Of a DNA stretch of 64,000 nt, positions 44,874 to 52,056 are shown piece after piece. Location: NCBI RefSeq assembly GCF_018139485.1, contig NZ_JAGSNF010000020.1, positions 86,516 through 150,515 of the forward strand, written 5' to 3'. The DNA is from Phycicoccus avicenniae (GTDB lineage Bacteria; Actinomycetota; Actinomycetes; Actinomycetales; Dermatophilaceae). Made by a program: the position numbers and the translations under genes. Position 1 is the first letter of the stretch. The number at the start of each line of letters is the position of its first letter. The notes below the pieces were generated by a model that was given only the letters and a program-made list of their open reading frames with translations, searched no databases and was not told where the DNA came from.

Positions 44874-45347
44874 GTGAGCAGCTTCCCCAGGCTTTGCTAC
44901 AACGCCAGCGAGATCGCGCGGATGCTGAACGTGCCTCTCGAGTTCGTGATCATCTGCACCCGCAAGACAGACGACGTGAACTATCCCTACCCGCCGATCC
45001 TGCCGATCGCCGGCCGGCACGGGTACCAGGGCGCGTTCGCGATCACCGCACGCGAGCTCCGGCTGTGGGAGCGGAAACTTAACGAGCCACAGATGACGTT
45101 CCTCGGCCCTGAGGAGGACTGGGAAGGAATGAAGCGACGAACCGTTCCTCGAATCGCTCTGACCCTCAAGGAGGCCGCGGCAGCGGTCGGCGTCTCTCCC
45201 AAGACGCTGTACGCGGCGGTGCACGCAGTTGACCCGCGCATATACCCGCCACCGCTCAAGGCGGGCAGGCACGGCCCTGGTGGCAACTACTCGATCCGGC
45301 CGGCCGACCTCGAGGAGTGGGTGAAGTCGCTCCAACGGTGGGCGTAG
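44874..45347 (+). CDS. Element protein with two tandem excisionase/MerR-like HTH domains
   Basis: A 157-residue protein that is an internal duplication. Residues about 9-65 and 96-150 each contain an HTH (ASEIARMLNVPLEFV; LKEAAAAVGVSPKTLY), then a Tyr-Pro-Pro stretch, an AGRHG turn (46-50 and 130-134), a short beta hairpin (GAFAITARELRLW; GNYSIRPADLEEW) and a Trp. Each half resembles a MerR/excisionase winged helix, so the protein could bridge two DNA sites. It may be a regulator or recombination accessory protein. The GTG at 44874 is used. Confidence 0.7.
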   Translation: MSSFPRLCYNASEIARMLNVPLEFVIICTRKTDDVNYPYPPILPIAGRHGYQGAFAITARELRLWERKLNEPQMTFLGPEEDWEGMKRRTVPRIALTLKEAAAAVGVSPKTLYAAVHAVDPRIYPPPLKAGRHGPGGNYSIRPADLEEWVKSLQRWA

Positions 45348-45379
45348 GCGGAATCGTGGCAGCAGTGGCGCGGTCCCGG

Positions 45380-46516
45380 TCAGGTCTCGTCCTCATTCGC
45401 AACTCGACGCAGGCTAACCCGTTCCCGAATCCGCTCCAGCGGATCGAAGTTTTCATCATCCTCGCTCACCGGTTCTAGCTCGCCCCGCATATACAGGCGT
45501 TCGGCCATCCCCTGAAGTACCGCCTCCTGCGTCTCTTCATCCATAGTGGCGATAAATCCCTTGACGGTACGGATCCGCAGATCGGTGCGCTTGGCCAGGC
45601 GCGACTCCTTATGGAACGTTCGCGCTCGGCCAAAGCAGAGGGCCGCGAGCCCCAAGCCCGCGACTGAGACCCCTAAGCGGGTTAGGGCGAGCGGAATCGA
45701 TCGTTCGTTGGCAACTTCGAGCAAGTGATATGCGAGGAGCCAAAGAGCGCCCAGACCGATCGCTGTACCGATCACATCCCAGATCCATCCGCCGACCGAC
45801 TTGTTGCGTGCGTTCTCTCGGTAGTCGCTGGCGACTGCCTTATCGGCGACGGCAGCCAAGATCGACTTGGCGTCGTTGTGCAGGCTACGCATCTCGGAGA
45901 CCTCGGACTTGGCTTCGGCTTCTTCGGCCTTGAGCGATGCCATCACTGGCTGCCATTCGGCGGCTTGGCTTTCCAAGGCACTCTTCACAGCGTCGTCGAT
46001 GGCCTGCTGGATTCGGGAGTCCGCATTCTTGGTCAGATTCGCAACATCTGCCTCCAGCTCGGAGAGCTTCTCCTCTAGGTCCTGAGACTGCTGTTGCCAC
46101 CGCTCCAGGCTCTTTATGGAGGCGCGCTCGTAGGTTGCAGCTGCCTTTCCCGCCGCAGCCGCCTTTCCCTTTGGCGGCAGTGGTGGAAGGTCGCCCATCG
46201 CATGAACGACTTGGTCGAGATCCTCTTCCGCGTTCTCTAGGTGTCCACCTTCTTCGGGATCCTCGCGAAACTGGGTCAGGGACGTCGATACAGGTGTCAG
46301 CGCGCTCATCAAGTTTTGTAGAGCAGTCCGTGAGTAAAGATCGGGGCCCTGACTCCGGTGCGCCGCTAGCTCTTCGACCACGCGCAGGAGCCGGGCGTAC
46401 GACTCCGCTGACTCTTTGTCGTCTGGTATGGCCGCTTCCGACAGCGTCGTGTGCATCTTCTCGACCATGTCCCAGACGGGATGGGATCGAATCTGTTCCT
46501 GGGCCTCCGTTGGCAT
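45380..46516 (-). CDS. Coiled-coil protein with two central TM helices, unknown function
   Basis: A 378-residue protein. Residues 1-110 are helical and acidic; 125-240 form a long coiled coil (LERWQQQSQDLEEKLSELEA); two TM helices lie at about 243-268 and 276-295; and the C-terminal 80 residues are charged (FIATMDEETQEAVLQGMAER). It is visibly less GC-rich than the surrounding host genes. It stands as a single leftward unit at the far end of the replication/tape-measure operon, with GGGGAGG before the ATG. Single membrane genes of this kind in phages are often superinfection-exclusion or defence factors, but nothing here proves that. Confidence 0.75.
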   Translation of the reverse strand: MPTEAQEQIRSHPVWDMVEKMHTTLSEAAIPDDKESAESYARLLRVVEELAAHRSQGPDLYSRTALQNLMSALTPVSTSLTQFREDPEEGGHLENAEEDLDQVVHAMGDLPPLPPKGKAAAAGKAAATYERASIKSLERWQQQSQDLEEKLSELEADVANLTKNADSRIQQAIDDAVKSALESQAAEWQPVMASLKAEEAEAKSEVSEMRSLHNDAKSILAAVADKAVASDYRENARNKSVGGWIWDVIGTAIGLGALWLLAYHLLEVANERSIPLALTRLGVSVAGLGLAALCFGRARTFHKESRLAKRTDLRIRTVKGFIATMDEETQEAVLQGMAERLYMRGELEPVSEDDENFDPLERIRERVSLRRVANEDET

Positions 46517-46585
46517 GTGACCTCCCCGCCGTATGCAAGCACACGCGGAGGGATCGTCGTGGCCGCTTGTGGCAACGAACGGACA

Positions 46586-46906
46586 TCAGGACGCGCCTTC
46601 GAACGGGTCGGGCGGCAGGTCGATGGGTCGGGCCCAGAGGTAGTAGCCCCACTGTCCGTGGCACCAGGCGTCGATGTCGGGGCCGTGGGTGATCAGCCGG
46701 GAGAGTGCCGGCAGTGCCCAGTCGATGAACCGTTGCCGTGCCTCGTCGTCGAGGCCGGGGCGGGTGCGCCACTTCACTTCCCAGATGCCGTGGGTGTTCT
46801 CGCGCGCGGTGACGTAGCCCTCGCAGTGCGCGGAGTGCTGGGGCCAGTGCTCGAGGTCTTCGGGTGGGTCGAGGTGGAAGGTCAGTCCGTCGAGTGCGTA
46901 CATCAC
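46586..46906 (-). CDS. Small element protein of unknown function
   Basis: A 106-residue, Trp/His-rich acidic protein (DLEHWPQHSAHCEGYV, RFIDWALPALSRL, DAWCHGQWGYYLWARPID). Its start (GTG 46906 or ATG 46903) overlaps the tape-measure stop, so it is the last gene of the leftward operon. I do not recognise a family. Confidence 0.65.
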   Translation of the reverse strand: MMYALDGLTFHLDPPEDLEHWPQHSAHCEGYVTARENTHGIWEVKWRTRPGLDDEARQRFIDWALPALSRLITHGPDIDAWCHGQWGYYLWARPIDLPPDPFEGAS

Positions 46907-48564
46907 ATCCCCTGATAGCGGTTGTTCTCGATGGCGACGGCGTGGGCGACCTGCCGCGCCTCGACCTGGAAGGAGCCCGACCGGCGCAGTGCCCCGACGA
47001 GCGTGTCGGCGAGGCGGTAGTAGTCGATGCCGTCACGGCTGCCGGTGTAGTCCGGGACGTCGGGGAGCATGCGGCCGTCCGTGGCGGGCACGAAGAGCTC
47101 GGGCTTGTACTCGCCGACGACGTAGGGCGTTCCGGCCTTCACGGGGCCACCCCGGGCGCGTGCGCGGATGTCTCCGGCGATGCCGAGGTTCACCGACTGC
47201 CCGCCGACGTCGACCCGGCCGGTCTGGCGAGTGTTGACGTAGACGTCGATGCTCTTGCTGTTGGGGATGTCGCGGATGGCGTCAGCGAGCCCGGACGCCT
47301 GCGCGGCGGCGGCGTAGAGCTCGTCGGCGGCCTCGGCTGCCCAGCCGAACCCGGGGACGTTGGACAGGGCGCGGAGCATGTCGGCGCCGGTCTCGGTGAC
47401 TCCGGCGAAGGCGTCGAGGATGAGCCCGGCGGCGCCGAGGGTGATGTCGCGCCACGTCTCGAACACGGCCCATGCGGCCTTGACGACCTCGATGAGGGTG
47501 CGGATCTGGGCGGCCCAGGCGGGCAGGTAGATGTTGGTGAGGTCGGCGGCGAAGGGGATGACCTTGTCGGTGAGGACGGCGCCGAACTCCTCCCACGAGA
47601 ACGTGCCGTCACCGACGCCTCCGGAGAGGATGTCCAGGGCCTTCTCGAGGCCGGGCATCACGGTCTGGTAGCCCTCCTGGAGCGCCGGCCAGAGGTCGTC
47701 TCGGATCCAGCCGCCGAACTCCTTCACGGCCGGTAGGCCGTCCTGGAGGAACCACGACGACAGCTCCCGCGCCGCGGGCAGGAGGGCGGTGCCGATGTCG
47801 GCCTTCATGTCCTCCCACGTGGCGCCGAGGCGACCGTTCACGCCGGCGAGGGTGTCCGCCTCACGGCCGTACGCGCCGAGGGCGTCCTGGGACTGCTCGA
47901 ACAGCAGCCCGATGCGGGCCTGGGCCTTCGCGGCCTCCAGAGCCTTGCCCTTGAGCTTGTCCTGGCCGTTGGCGGCGAGCTCGGCGTTCACGGCGGTCTC
48001 GTTGAGGCTGACGCCGTACCGCTCGATCGGGTCGGACTCGCCTCGCATGGCCGAGCTGATGGCGTCGACAGCGTCGGCGGTGGACCCGCCGTACTGCGCG
48101 GCAAGGTCAGCACCGAGGCCGATGAGGTTCTCGGTCTGGTCGGCGAAGTCCTTGATGCCCTTGTTCTTGATGCCAGCGCCGAGGACGGTCGACAGCTCGA
48201 GGTAGTCGTTCTTCGACAGGCCGAGGTTGGTGGCGGCGTCCTTGGCGATCTCGTTGATCTGGTCGAAGTCGTCCTTGAACACCGCCTGGGCGCCGCCGAG
48301 GGACTGCTCGAGGGCCGACCCGAGGTTGACCGCTTCCTTGGTGAAGTCGATCAGGATGCCCGTGCCGAGGGCTGCGGCGATCGGTGCGGCGAAGGTCTTG
48401 GCGGCGCCGAGGACAGCGCCGCCCATCTTGTCGCCGGCTCGGCGGCCGGTCTGCTGCGCCTGGGAGTCGACGCCGCTGAACATGCGGGTGACGTCCCGGC
48501 CGATATCTCGTGTCTCGACGCTCAGCGAGACGTACGCGGTGGCGAGCTCAACGCCTGTGGTCAT
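46903..48564 (-). CDS. Phage tail tape-measure protein (short)
   Basis: A 553-residue protein. The N-terminal section (ATAYVSLSVETRDIGRDV, TGRRAGDKMGGAVLGAA) and a middle helical region (STVLGAGIKNKGIKDFADQT, ISSAMRGESDPIERYGVSL, GRLGATWEDMKADIGTALLP) are typical of tail tape-measure proteins. The C-terminus has the usual Gly-rich AGDIRARARGGPVKAGTPYV and GEYKPELFVPATDGRM. The protein sets tail length in siphophages, where it is commonly longer than 800 residues. No other tail or head gene accompanies it. Start ATG 48564. Confidence 0.9.
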   Translation of the reverse strand: MTTGVELATAYVSLSVETRDIGRDVTRMFSGVDSQAQQTGRRAGDKMGGAVLGAAKTFAAPIAAALGTGILIDFTKEAVNLGSALEQSLGGAQAVFKDDFDQINEIAKDAATNLGLSKNDYLELSTVLGAGIKNKGIKDFADQTENLIGLGADLAAQYGGSTADAVDAISSAMRGESDPIERYGVSLNETAVNAELAANGQDKLKGKALEAAKAQARIGLLFEQSQDALGAYGREADTLAGVNGRLGATWEDMKADIGTALLPAARELSSWFLQDGLPAVKEFGGWIRDDLWPALQEGYQTVMPGLEKALDILSGGVGDGTFSWEEFGAVLTDKVIPFAADLTNIYLPAWAAQIRTLIEVVKAAWAVFETWRDITLGAAGLILDAFAGVTETGADMLRALSNVPGFGWAAEAADELYAAAAQASGLADAIRDIPNSKSIDVYVNTRQTGRVDVGGQSVNLGIAGDIRARARGGPVKAGTPYVVGEYKPELFVPATDGRMLPDVPDYTGSRDGIDYYRLADTLVGALRRSGSFQVEARQVAHAVAIENNRYQGM

Positions 48565-48786
48565 GGTTCGTTCCTTCCGAGGTGGTTGCTGGCCTCGTGG
48601 ATCTGCTTGGTGACGGGGTGGGGGAGGGACCCCTGGAGGCCCCTCCCGCCGCCCTTCCCGGCTTAGGCGATGCCTCTCTCCGGCTTTTTTCCACCAGGCC
48701 CCAAACCCTCCGAGCTCTGTGTGTGCAAGCCACCTAAGCCAGGAACAGCGCCGCTGGGGCGGGGGCGGGGGGTGGTCCCCCTGGCC
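48565..48786. other. Non-coding, structured GC-skewed spacer inside the element operon (possible cos/pac-like site or RNA)
   Basis: 222 bases without a convincing gene, in an otherwise tightly packed operon. CCGGCTTAGG (48657) and CCTAAGCCAG (48733) are inverted repeats with one mismatch. GGGAGGG (48623) pairs with CCCTCCC (48641), and GGGGG/CCCCC at 48768-48781 form a tight hairpin just after the upstream stop on the minus strand. A G-run block occupies about 48755-48772. A terminator, a packaging site or a structured RNA are all possible. Confidence 0.45.
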
Positions 48787-49569
48787 TCAGGCGGGCACAA
48801 CACGCTTGCCCCTGAAGTTCTGCGGGTCGACGAAAGTCCGCGCTTGCGCCTCGCGCTGTCGCTGTTCGGCGTGAAAGGCAGCGACTCGGCGCTCGAACTC
48901 GTCGAGGTCGGCAAGCTGGAGGGGGTGGCCCGCCTTGATGACGCCTACGGCGTTCGTCCCCTTGAGGGCTCGGATCTCGTCGACTGTGAGGACGGACAGG
49001 ACCAGCGGTCTCGTCGCCCGGGCGACGTAGGCGAGGCCGAGGGCGTTCGCCAGGCTGAGCCACACGGACTCGACAGCCTCGACGTCGAGGGTCGCCTTGC
49101 GGGCGCCAGCCCAGTGGAACGCCTGGGACGCGCTGAGCGTGGTCGGGTCGGTCCTGTCGAAGTCGAATTGCGGAATGGCTTCGCGCGCGTCGGTGATGGC
49201 CTGGCCTGCCTTGTCGACGATGCCCGCCCAGACCTTCATCAGCTCGGGGAAGCCGTCCCTGAGGACGTTCTGGCGGCGTTCGTGCAGCCCGGAGGCCACG
49301 AACCGGTCAACGCCGGCCGCGGCAAGCGAGCGGTTCGTCATCGCCAGCCGTACGGCCTCGTCGTCGGCGAGGGGGCGACCGGCGTCGACGGCGTTCATGA
49401 CGGCGGCACGCAGACCGTCCTGCGTGGGCGCGGTCATGTTGGCCGATCGTGTGGCGGCGACCGTGTCGAGGCCCTTGAGCACCTTCGGGGGCAGCGGCAC
49501 CCCGAGGCGTCGGTGGGCGTCTTTGAGGTTGTAGATGACGGCGGTGAGCTCTCGGTCGTTGGCGATCAT
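48787..49569 (-). CDS. Element/phage protein of unknown function, helical
   Basis: A 260-residue, mainly helical protein (AVIYNLKDAHRRLGVPLPPK at the N-terminus, ELMKVWAGIVDKAGQAITDA in the middle, DEFERRVAAFHAEQRQREAQ coiled coil at the end). Similar small helical proteins occur beside minor tail or head genes of actinophages, but I cannot name the family. It belongs to the leftward operon, between small genes and the non-coding spacer before the tape-measure gene. Confidence 0.75.
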   Translation of the reverse strand: MIANDRELTAVIYNLKDAHRRLGVPLPPKVLKGLDTVAATRSANMTAPTQDGLRAAVMNAVDAGRPLADDEAVRLAMTNRSLAAAGVDRFVASGLHERRQNVLRDGFPELMKVWAGIVDKAGQAITDAREAIPQFDFDRTDPTTLSASQAFHWAGARKATLDVEAVESVWLSLANALGLAYVARATRPLVLSVLTVDEIRALKGTNAVGVIKAGHPLQLADLDEFERRVAAFHAEQRQREAQARTFVDPQNFRGKRVVPA

Positions 49570-49589
49570 GGTTCTCCTTGGTGGTGGGG

Positions 49590-49775
49590 TCAGTCGCGCA
49601 GTGCGTTGTCGAACAGGGATCGGGTGAAGGCCCGCATGGGGTCACCCGGGTCTTTGGTGTCGGCGCCGTCGGTGGGCGGCGCTGGGTTGTCGTCCTTGGC
49701 CTCTCGTTCGCCCTCGGCGGGGTCATCGGTGCCGAACAGGCGACGCAGCCAGGCGCGGTTTTCGTCAGTGGTCAT
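49590..49775 (-). CDS. Small acidic element protein
   Basis: A 61-residue protein. Two similar short motifs flank an acidic, Pro-rich centre: RAWLRRLFGTDD near the start and RAFTRSLFDNALRD at the end. Its ATG (49775) overlaps the stop of the upstream gene (ATGA), and GGAAGGAA lies before it. Function unknown. Confidence 0.65.
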   Translation of the reverse strand: MTTDENRAWLRRLFGTDDPAEGEREAKDDNPAPPTDGADTKDPGDPMRAFTRSLFDNALRD

Positions 49776-49975
49776 GGGGTTCCTTCCTTCCTGGCCAGGT
49801 GTGCCAGCCCTCGACGCCGACGTTCGGCCTCGAGGTCGGCGAACGTGGGGCGGCAGTTGTTGGCCTCGAGCCACGCGAGCAACCCGCGGGCGCGCTTGGC
49901 CCGCGAGCGGTTGTCGCGGTGGCCGACGAACAGGAGCTCATCGGGGATGGCGGCGAGTAGGGCGGTGGGAGTCAT
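49772..49975 (-). CDS. Small basic element protein
   Basis: A 67-residue protein (LLAAIPDELLFVGHRDNRSR, GLLAWLEANNCRPTFADLEA) with an Arg-rich second half. Start and stop both overlap neighbouring genes by 4 bases, the signature of a translationally coupled phage operon. No family recognised. Confidence 0.7.
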   Translation of the reverse strand: MTPTALLAAIPDELLFVGHRDNRSRAKRARGLLAWLEANNCRPTFADLEAERRRRGLAHLARKEGTP

Positions 49976-50133
49976 CGGGTCTTCCGTCTATTGCTGGCCG
50001 CCGCGAGCCGGCGGGAGAGGGTGAGGCGGCGCTGGACGGCCTTGGCGCGTCCGTGGATGGCGCGTTCGGCTCGGCAGTCGTCGCAGAGGGCGGGGCGTTC
50101 GGTGGCGATGCCGCCGCAGGACTGGCACGTCAT
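49972..50133 (-). CDS. Small zinc-ribbon protein
   Basis: A 53-residue protein with two CxxC pairs (CQSCGG and CDDC) forming a probable zinc ribbon, then a basic Arg-rich tail (RAKAVQRRLTLSRRLAAAS) suited to nucleic-acid binding. Start ATG 50133 overlaps the stop of the replication-type gene; the stop overlaps the next start. The longer open frame upstream is a shadow. Confidence 0.7.
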   Translation of the reverse strand: MTCQSCGGIATERPALCDDCRAERAIHGRAKAVQRRLTLSRRLAAASNRRKTR

Positions 50134-50864
50134 GACGCCTCCCGCTCTTGGGGCCATTCGTCTCGCAGCCAGCACGCCTTGCCCGTGCAGGCGTCGACGC
50201 CGAGCACCTGCTGTGCGTGGCATGAGCCGGAGGCGCAGCTCTGGAGGTTCTGCCATTCCTCGGTGCAGTCCTCGTGTGGGCATTGGCCGCGGTAGATGCC
50301 GTTCGGCACGCCGTGCGGGCAGAGGCTTCCTGCCCCTGTGGGCCGAGTCGGCGGAGCCCCAGCGGAGCCGGTCTCGGCCCCCTGTTCCCTGTCCCTCCCT
50401 AGGGGTCGGGACGGGTCGGGACGGGAAGGCGTAACGAGGCTGGTCACGTCACCGTCTCCGTTACGGGTTGCGTTACGAGTAACGGCCTTGCAGAACCTGG
50501 GATCGCACTCGGAGTGGTCGCCGCGTTCGTGGCGGGCCTTCCGGTCGCGGTAGCGCTTCTGCTTGGCGGCGTTGAAGTCCTTGCGGGCTCTGACCTGCTC
50601 GGCACTCTCCTGGTCGGACCAGTCGACCTGCCAGGCGCGCTCGTCGACCTGCTCGGCGAGGCCGGCGGCGGCGAGCTGCTCGAGGTCACCGCGCCAGTCC
50701 TCGGCGTCGGTGTTGCGGGGGATTGCCGCCTCTGGAATGCGCCCGTCGGTGGTGTGCCGGTTGCAGTAGACCGTGAGCTCCAGGAGCAGCAGGCGGGCCG
50801 AGCGGGAGAGGTCGAGCACCGCCGGGCGGTCGGGCCAGTCGTCGCCGATACGTGTCCACGTCAT
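50130..50864 (-). CDS. Phage/element replication-type protein with N-terminal HTH and Cys-rich C-terminus
   Basis: A 244-residue protein. The N-terminal domain (TWTRIGDDWPDRPAVLDLSR, YCNRHTTDGRIPEAAIPRN, DWRGDLEQLAAAGLAEQV) is the winged-helix fold common in actinophage and integrative-element replication-module proteins. A basic linker (AAKQKRYRDRKARHERG) and a C-terminal part with several Cys/His pairs (CPHGVPNGIYRGQCPHEDC) follow. It may be a replication initiator or helicase loader. ATG 50864 overlaps the stop of the upstream zinc-finger gene. Confidence 0.75.
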   Translation of the reverse strand: MTWTRIGDDWPDRPAVLDLSRSARLLLLELTVYCNRHTTDGRIPEAAIPRNTDAEDWRGDLEQLAAAGLAEQVDERAWQVDWSDQESAEQVRARKDFNAAKQKRYRDRKARHERGDHSECDPRFCKAVTRNATRNGDGDVTSLVTPSRPDPSRPLGRDREQGAETGSAGAPPTRPTGAGSLCPHGVPNGIYRGQCPHEDCTEEWQNLQSCASGSCHAQQVLGVDACTGKACWLRDEWPQEREAS

Positions 50865-51181
50865 GCGGTATCACGCCTCGACGGGTGGCATCCGTCCGGA
50901 GAGGAGAACAGCCGACGGGCACGGGCCGGACGTCGGCTCACGGACAGACACGGCTCGTCAGCCCCAGCACCACACCACGAGCACGGGCGCGACGGGGGAG
51001 CCGGCAGCCAGCCGCGCCCTCGTCTAATGCCGTCCGCGAGGTCTGCGACCTCGTCCTCAGTGGGTCGCTCCGCGGCAGCACCGACGAGCCGTGTCAGACT
51101 GTGGGAGTCGCCAGCCAGTGACTCTCGTCCGCCCTCGGTTCGCCCCCGGGGGCGGACTTCGTGTGTGGGGCCCATGCTCAC
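50861..51181 (-). CDS. Small zinc-finger protein of the element
   Basis: About 106 residues (GTG 51181, or ATG 51175). A helical segment (ERPTEDEVADLADGIRRGRG) precedes CSWCGAGADEPCLSVSRRP and a final CHPSR. This Cys3-His pattern, with GxPC and a basic end, recurs in small actinophage zinc-binding proteins. Both ends overlap neighbouring genes by 4 bases, which supports it being real despite its small size. Confidence 0.7.
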   Translation of the reverse strand: MSMGPTHEVRPRGRTEGGRESLAGDSHSLTRLVGAAAERPTEDEVADLADGIRRGRGWLPAPPSRPCSWCGAGADEPCLSVSRRPARARRLFSSPDGCHPSRRDTA

Positions 51182-51360
51182 GCGACGGACACCTCACGCG
51201 CCGCGCGCTCCCACGCCTCGACGTCGTCGAGGGCGTACAAGACGCGACGGCCGACCTTGAAGCTCTGCGGACCCTTGCCGACGTGGCGCCAGTAGCGGAC
51301 AGTCTCGACCGATGTGCGGAAGCGCTCCGCGACCTCTTCCGTCGTCAGATTCCTCGCCAT
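51178..51360 (-). CDS. Helix-turn-helix (excisionase/MerR-like) regulator, first gene of the leftward operon
   Basis: A 60-residue winged-HTH protein: LTTEEVAERFRTSVETVRYW (HTH) and GKGPQSFKVGRRVLYALDDV (wing). The size and fold match AlpA/excisionase-type regulators that switch on satellite or prophage operons. The ATG at 51360 has GGAGGAAGG before it. It heads the coupled leftward operon and faces the divergent gene at 51447, so it may control the switch between them. Confidence 0.85.
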   Translation of the reverse strand: MARNLTTEEVAERFRTSVETVRYWRHVGKGPQSFKVGRRVLYALDDVEAWERAAREVSVA

Positions 51361-51446
51361 GCCTTCCTCCTGTTCAACGGTGACCCCGCGTGGTTGCGGA
51401 CCGTCTCCGTTGACAACGATGCATAGTTGAGTGCATAGTTAGCAAC
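51361..51446. promoter_or_regulatory. Divergent promoter/operator region of the element
   Basis: The 86 bp between the leftward HTH gene and the rightward gene hold TTGACA (51410) with CATAGT (51434) as a good rightward promoter (18-base spacer). TGCATAGTT is directly repeated at 51420 and 51432, a 12-bp period over the -10, as an operator would be. The region is AT-rich for this genome. Confidence 0.65.
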
Positions 51447-52055
51447 ATGCCCAACGGTACGGACTGGATAGTTCTGGGAGACCAGGCCGCCCGTCTGCGC
51501 GTTTCGCGCGAGTACGTCGTGCTCGAGGATCACTGGATCCCCACGTGGCTGGAGATATCCGTGAACGGTCGGCCGAACGACGGGCCGGACCCAGAAGGCT
51601 TCGCGCGCGTGGAGGTGAACCGGAATGGAGTTCCGCGCCTAGTCGAGTTCGCCTTCCGCGCATCGGATCCGGAGTCACAGGGAATCCGACAGGCCGACTT
51701 CCGAGAAGTCGAGGTGTCGGCGCTCGTGGAGGAACTGGTGGCCGGGTTTACCTTCCGAGCTCAGCGAGGCCCAGATGGCGAATCAATCGTTGAGCCGCCC
51801 CTCGAGGGCTCAGATGCCTACCTCGAGGCTCTCAGGTTCATCGGACGCCGTAGGGCGGGGCGCACCTCTCGCGACATCACGCCGGAACTGCTCGAGCGTG
51901 TGGCGCGGGTGTACCGGTCAAACATCGACCGGCACCCCACCAAGGCTGTTGAGCACCATTTTCAGGTCTCCCAGCGCATGGCAGCCGAGTACGTCTCAAG
52001 GGCCCGTAAGAGAGGGCTGCTGCCACCGACCAAACGTGGACAGAAGAGGGCATGA
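51447..52055 (+). CDS. Element protein upstream of integrase, unknown function (possible regulator)
   Basis: A 202-residue protein. The N-terminal half is beta-rich (VVLEDHWIPTWLEISVNGRP, GVPRLVEFAFRASDPE). The C-terminal half is helical and basic (ELLERVARVYRSNIDRHPTK, FQVSQRMAAEYVSRARKRG, LLPPTKRGQ) and looks like a DNA-binding HTH. Genes of this design often precede the integrase in actinobacterial integrative elements, but the role is not established to my knowledge. It is controlled by the divergent promoter and ends one base before the integrase ATG. Codon use is less GC-biased than in host genes. Confidence 0.8.
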   Translation: MPNGTDWIVLGDQAARLRVSREYVVLEDHWIPTWLEISVNGRPNDGPDPEGFARVEVNRNGVPRLVEFAFRASDPESQGIRQADFREVEVSALVEELVAGFTFRAQRGPDGESIVEPPLEGSDAYLEALRFIGRRRAGRTSRDITPELLERVARVYRSNIDRHPTKAVEHHFQVSQRMAAEYVSRARKRGLLPPTKRGQKRA

Positions 52056-52056
52056 G

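Noticed and set aside
48548..48733. A 61-codon minus-strand frame over the non-coding gap before the tape-measure gene
   Set aside because: Arg/Ser/Pro low-complexity translation, no good ribosome-binding site; treated as part of the structured spacer.
51091..51426. A 111-codon plus-strand frame over the small element genes
   Set aside because: Antisense to two genes with overlapping start/stop codons and zinc-finger/HTH motifs.
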